Shown here: positions 60,655-64,000 of the stretch, piece after piece
Layout: each line of letters starts with the position of its first letter
Numbering within the stretch: the first letter of the stretch is position 1
Assembly: GCF_000150275.1 (NCBI RefSeq)
Contig: NW_002060945.1
Location: forward strand, 3,743,172 to 3,807,171
Length of the DNA stretch: 64,000 nt
From: Trichoplax adhaerens
Taxonomy: Eukaryota > Placozoa > Uniplacotomia > Trichoplacea > Trichoplacidae
Direction of reading: 5' to 3'
The notes under the pieces: model-generated
Seen by the model: only the letters and a program-made list of their open reading frames with translations
Databases searched by the model: none
Told to the model about the DNA's origin: nothing
Translations under genes and position numbers: made by a program

Positions 60655-62021
60655 ACTACAGTTACATACTGTACTATATTGTACAGGACTAAATCGGCAT
60701 GTGGCTTGCTGACATCTGTTCGAGGAGCCCATACTGTGAGTAGACCTGACTAAAGTTCAAATTATGGACCAGTATGGACAATGGACAAATGGACATAGAG
60801 CCTGAATGGCGCTGCACTATTCTTCTTTTTTCATTTTTTTATTCATTTATTTATTACTGTATTTATACCGTGTTTTCAGTGATACGGACGGAAACGCGAT
60901 TGCGTCACTTTTATTAGTTTTTATGTATTGTTTTAGTTAATAAATAAAAATAAAATTAAAGCTTAAACTTGTAATTAACTTTTAACTTCTTTATTATGCA
61001 CGGTATGGGGCAGGTCTCTTTCTCATAGTCTACTGACAGACTAATTACGTAATGTCGCACATGATACAGCACTGGTAAGAATATTATAGGGCACTCTTAA
61101 AATACAGTGATAGCAAGGCATCCGTAAGCTAAATAAATAAATAAACTACAGAACAATGTTTCGTTAGCACTACAGTAGAGAGTCTTACGGTAATTAGCAC
61201 CTTATTATGTACTGTACTGTACAAAAAAAGGACAGACAGAGATCATGCCAGAATACAGTATTGTAAATTTGCAATTAAGCCATGTGGAGTTCAGTAGCGC
61301 CTGAAGTGAATAATTACAATAATAATTGTACAGTACATATTCTGTTTAATCTAGATACATACAGTAAAGTACAAATAATCAGCATTACTAATCAAGTGTA
61401 GATGATTCTCGTCGACTTTACAATGGCCAAAGAACTTTTAAAAAACGTTAACCTATAAACCTCTAAACTCTACATTGGTCGAAAATGCCCGGCTACGTGG
61501 GTTATGCATATCGAAATTTTTTTGTTTTCAGTAATGTAATAGATATTATTAAACGTTTTGTGCGACGGATTTTGTAGCTAGTTTTTTAATAATAATTAAA
61601 TTAAATGAACACTACAATAACGATAAAGCGATACTGACCCTCACGAAAAGATAACCGGACTAGGGATTTCAATGCGTTATTTATTTATTAGTAACGGTAT
61701 ATGAGTATCTCATCCATGAAGGAAATTAAATAGATTTAAGCACAATAGTATCCAATAGGTACGCATAAAAAATATAACATGTATCATACAAAATAAGATT
61801 TTTCAAAACGAATTGTAGCTCAACTTTATAAAGGACAATATTAAGTTTGCTTAGAGTTATTTACAATAAGATGCTTAATTGTTCAGCTTTGCAGATAAAC
61901 TTCTAGTATAAGGCAATATCTGGGGCTTATACGAGTACATCACTATGCGATATACTGTACGTCTACCACAAAATAAGTAGCTATTCACGATAAAGACAGT
62001 ATAAAAAGTTAACACATAAAG

Positions 62022-64000
62022 TTACGCATCACCAAGACTACAGTTGTTTACAACATCCTTTGCTTTGGCTTTTACTAATTCACTGTCATTTTCACGAAGG
62101 CAATGAATAGCTTCTTCTACCCCGGCCAATTTCAAATTGGAATGATGTGGTTCAACTTTCCATAACATTTCAATCAAAGATAGCAAATTGCAACGTACTT
62201 CAGCTATTACATTGCTGTCTTGAACAACTTTCACAACTTCTTTGACAATACCAGCTTCATGTAAGCTCTGATGAAGGCATTCTATGAGTATTAATAAGTC
62301 CATGATTAAGATAATTAAAGCGCTAACAAAAGCACTCGTATACTTATATTAGGACTTGCAATGCTAAGTATACGTAAGAGTAACGTATGAATTTCCTTAA
62401 GCGAAATTTTCAGATGTTATATCGAACGGTAACAAATCGTAAATTATAAAATGCGGCATTATAATTATTGTGATTACAAGCCTACGTCACTTTTTCTGCT
62501 TTTATACGATAAATTCACAGATTAACATATTGGCAATTCTCAATCTTAGCTACCGTGTTGATATGAATATGAGCATGTACATTGTACATAACGTACGTAA
62601 TTGTAGTATTTTAGTACTTACCGTCAGCCACAGCTGACGTGATCAACAAAGCTACAGCACCCTCATTCTGTAACTGTGTATGCTGGTTATGCAACATAGA
62701 AATTATGTGGTCTATTCCTCCTATTGCAGCAATGTTTGTTATAATATTCTTGTTTTGTGTTTCTTTGATGATACAGGCCAGCAAACGTAAAGCTTCGCTT
62801 GATACACCTTCGTGTTCTAATACATTGCAAAGCTCGACAATACGAGTGAGAATTTCCGTACTAGATCCCAATTGATTGGCGACGGTATCTGCGCAATATA
62901 CAAATGATTTACATCACATAACTACAAATGTGTCGGAGTCACAAAACCAGGTAGAAACTAGAAAGTGTTAAAATACTTCTTCGCTAGTTTTAATTAAAAA
63001 GTAAACTATATAAAGAATTATAACTAAAGCTTATATTACATACCATTCCCAGTAGCTAGTAATCTCAGAATACTTAGCGATTTATAGATTGTGGGGGAGA
63101 ATAGAGAGGACAATAACGATGATATCGAGTTGATTGAACCTTCGTTGATTAGTTTTGGTCTAACCGATGAGCAAATTGATAGATTTTTTATTGCGCTTAA
63201 GGCAGCAATCGCCAGTTTAGAATTTCTATCTGTATCTTCTATTGGTTTTACAGATTCCAGTAAATTAGGGATAATCTCGAAGTCTGTTAATTTTTTACAA
63301 TTTGAATCTAGATGAAGGAGACGTAATATGATAGATAATGCAATCATAAGTATATCGATGCAGTATTATAATGAAACTGGTAGTAATAATCTGTCAAATT
63401 CTGAGATTTCGCATTACCTGAACGAGCAATATTTCCAATTCCAAGGCAAGCGGCGGCTTTCAGATTTACCCTCTTATCTCTTAGCCATCCTAGTAGAATT
63501 GGTACAATTTTGCCTGTTCCATTATTAAACATAATTTTCATGCTGTAGTTGCCGCCTAGTAAGTGAACTATAATGGCCACTACATTATCAATTGTTTCTT
63601 CATCTGTATCATCATCATTAACAATCTGTTCTATTTTCGAAATCATATTGTTAATACGCTCATCTTCTGAGATCTGCCTCTGAAAGTCGTCTGTAATCAA
63701 TTGAAAACTTAAATAAGTAAAAAATTTTTCAGATGCATTTACGTATATTCTTGCTAACATGAAGATCATAATATCTGATTTCAGTTGGAGCATGAAGCGA
63801 AACGATGAACTTTATACTAATTAATGTATTATCATTACTATCTATTAGCAATGGCTATTTTACATACCGTCTTCAATGAGTTCCATAATTGTTTCGATTA
63901 CTGATTCTTGAATAGCGTGATATTGATAGTCGCATAATAGAAACAGTAATAAATTTCCGGCATTATGTGCTATCATTTCTTTAATGCCTAGGTAACAAAA
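62022..64000 (-). CDS. RAP1GDS1: RAP1GDS1/SmgGDS-like armadillo-repeat protein, C-terminal part
   Basis: Five phase-linked minus-strand exons are visible: 63868-63987, 63418-63690, 63044-63307, 62622-62888 and 62022-62281, which ends at the stop 62022-62024. The rest of the gene lies beyond the right edge. The protein is tandem armadillo repeats: YHAIQESVIETIMELIEDD, NYSMKIMFNNGTGKIVPILL, ACLGIGNIARSDSNCKKL, LSAIKNLSICSSVRPKLINE, SSEALRLLACIIKETQNK and LQNEGAVALLI. Repeat order, spacing and wording follow human SmgGDS (compare its GDESMQKLFEGGKGSV, IANFARNDANC and QNEALVALALI). SmgGDS binds small GTPases with a C-terminal polybasic region (Rho, Rap1, Ras) and acts in their exchange and prenylation traffic in the cytosol. 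Some joints, such as AR-S-D at 63418/63307, were checked in phase; the last one was not fully resolved. The general armadillo alternative is less likely given the collinear match. Confidence 0.88.

Larger units (their letters stand above)
59402..62021. other. Spacer between ABCB gene B start and RAP1GDS1-like end
   Basis: Should contain the promoter of ABCB gene B and the 3' flank of the RAP1GDS1-like gene. It holds palindromic repeats at 60401-60486, 60635-60686 and 61207-61222. A T-rich tract near 60820-60860 is followed by a GC-containing patch with GATTGCGTCAC near 60899. No gene is recognised; frames at 60293-60753 are repeat artefacts. Confidence 0.5.

Noticed and set aside
60293-60753. 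Three open frames rich in Cys, Thr, Val, Gln and Tyr on both strands
   Set aside because: Translations of the GTAC palindromes; mirrored frames on opposite strands come from self-complementary DNA.

Overview
The window is nuclear DNA from an animal. It is AT-rich, and its genes are broken into many short exons by mostly short GT-AG introns (tens to a few hundred bases). The protein families are animal-specific: a CD63-type tetraspanin, a six-domain villin with headpiece, an NBEAL-type BEACH protein, ABCB/P-glycoprotein transporters and SmgGDS/RAP1GDS1. Compact genes of this sort beside AT-rich spacers suggest an early-branching animal. A placozoan (Trichoplax-like) is my best guess, but this is inference from style and gene content, not a match I could run.

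Layout, left to right. 1-1990: no recognised gene. 1991 to about 5843 (-): an unrecognised coiled-coil protein, assembled here from eleven phase-compatible exons. 5844-10170: spacer with GTACTGTAC-type palindromic repeats. 10171-13311 (+): complete CD63-like tetraspanin, 7 exons, 246 aa. 13312-20105: repeat-rich spacer. 20106-25134 (+): complete villin/gelsolin-family gene, 24 exons, about 812 aa. 25135-26369: convergent spacer. 26370-43216 (-): very large NBEAL1/NBEAL2-like gene (armadillo-like N-terminus, LamG-like, PH-BEACH, WD40). 43217-45137: spacer. 45138 to about 51378 (-): P-glycoprotein-like ABCB gene A. 53947-59401 (-): tandem paralogue ABCB gene B, interrupted by a 50-N assembly gap at 56643-56692. 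59402-62021: repeat-rich spacer. 62022 to beyond 64000 (-): C-terminal part of a RAP1GDS1/SmgGDS orthologue.

The most informative region is the ABCB tandem pair. Its 3' halves are a mosaic: NBD2 and the first part of TMD2 are almost identical, introns included, while the exons for the last two transmembrane helices and their introns are clearly diverged. This fits gene conversion around a region that stays different, and those helices help line the drug pocket in P-glycoprotein. Gene B also has an upstream first coding exon, split far from the rest, that phases exactly into its second exon. About 3 kb of gene B is missing at the gap. The other recurrent feature is a short palindromic repeat family built on the 5-mer TACTG/CAGTA, seen in spacers and some long introns and not in recognised exons.

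There is no operon-like organisation. CD63-like and NBEAL-like genes both relate to lysosome-related or secretory granules in vertebrates, and villin to microvilli, but I see no evidence beyond neighbourhood that they act together here.
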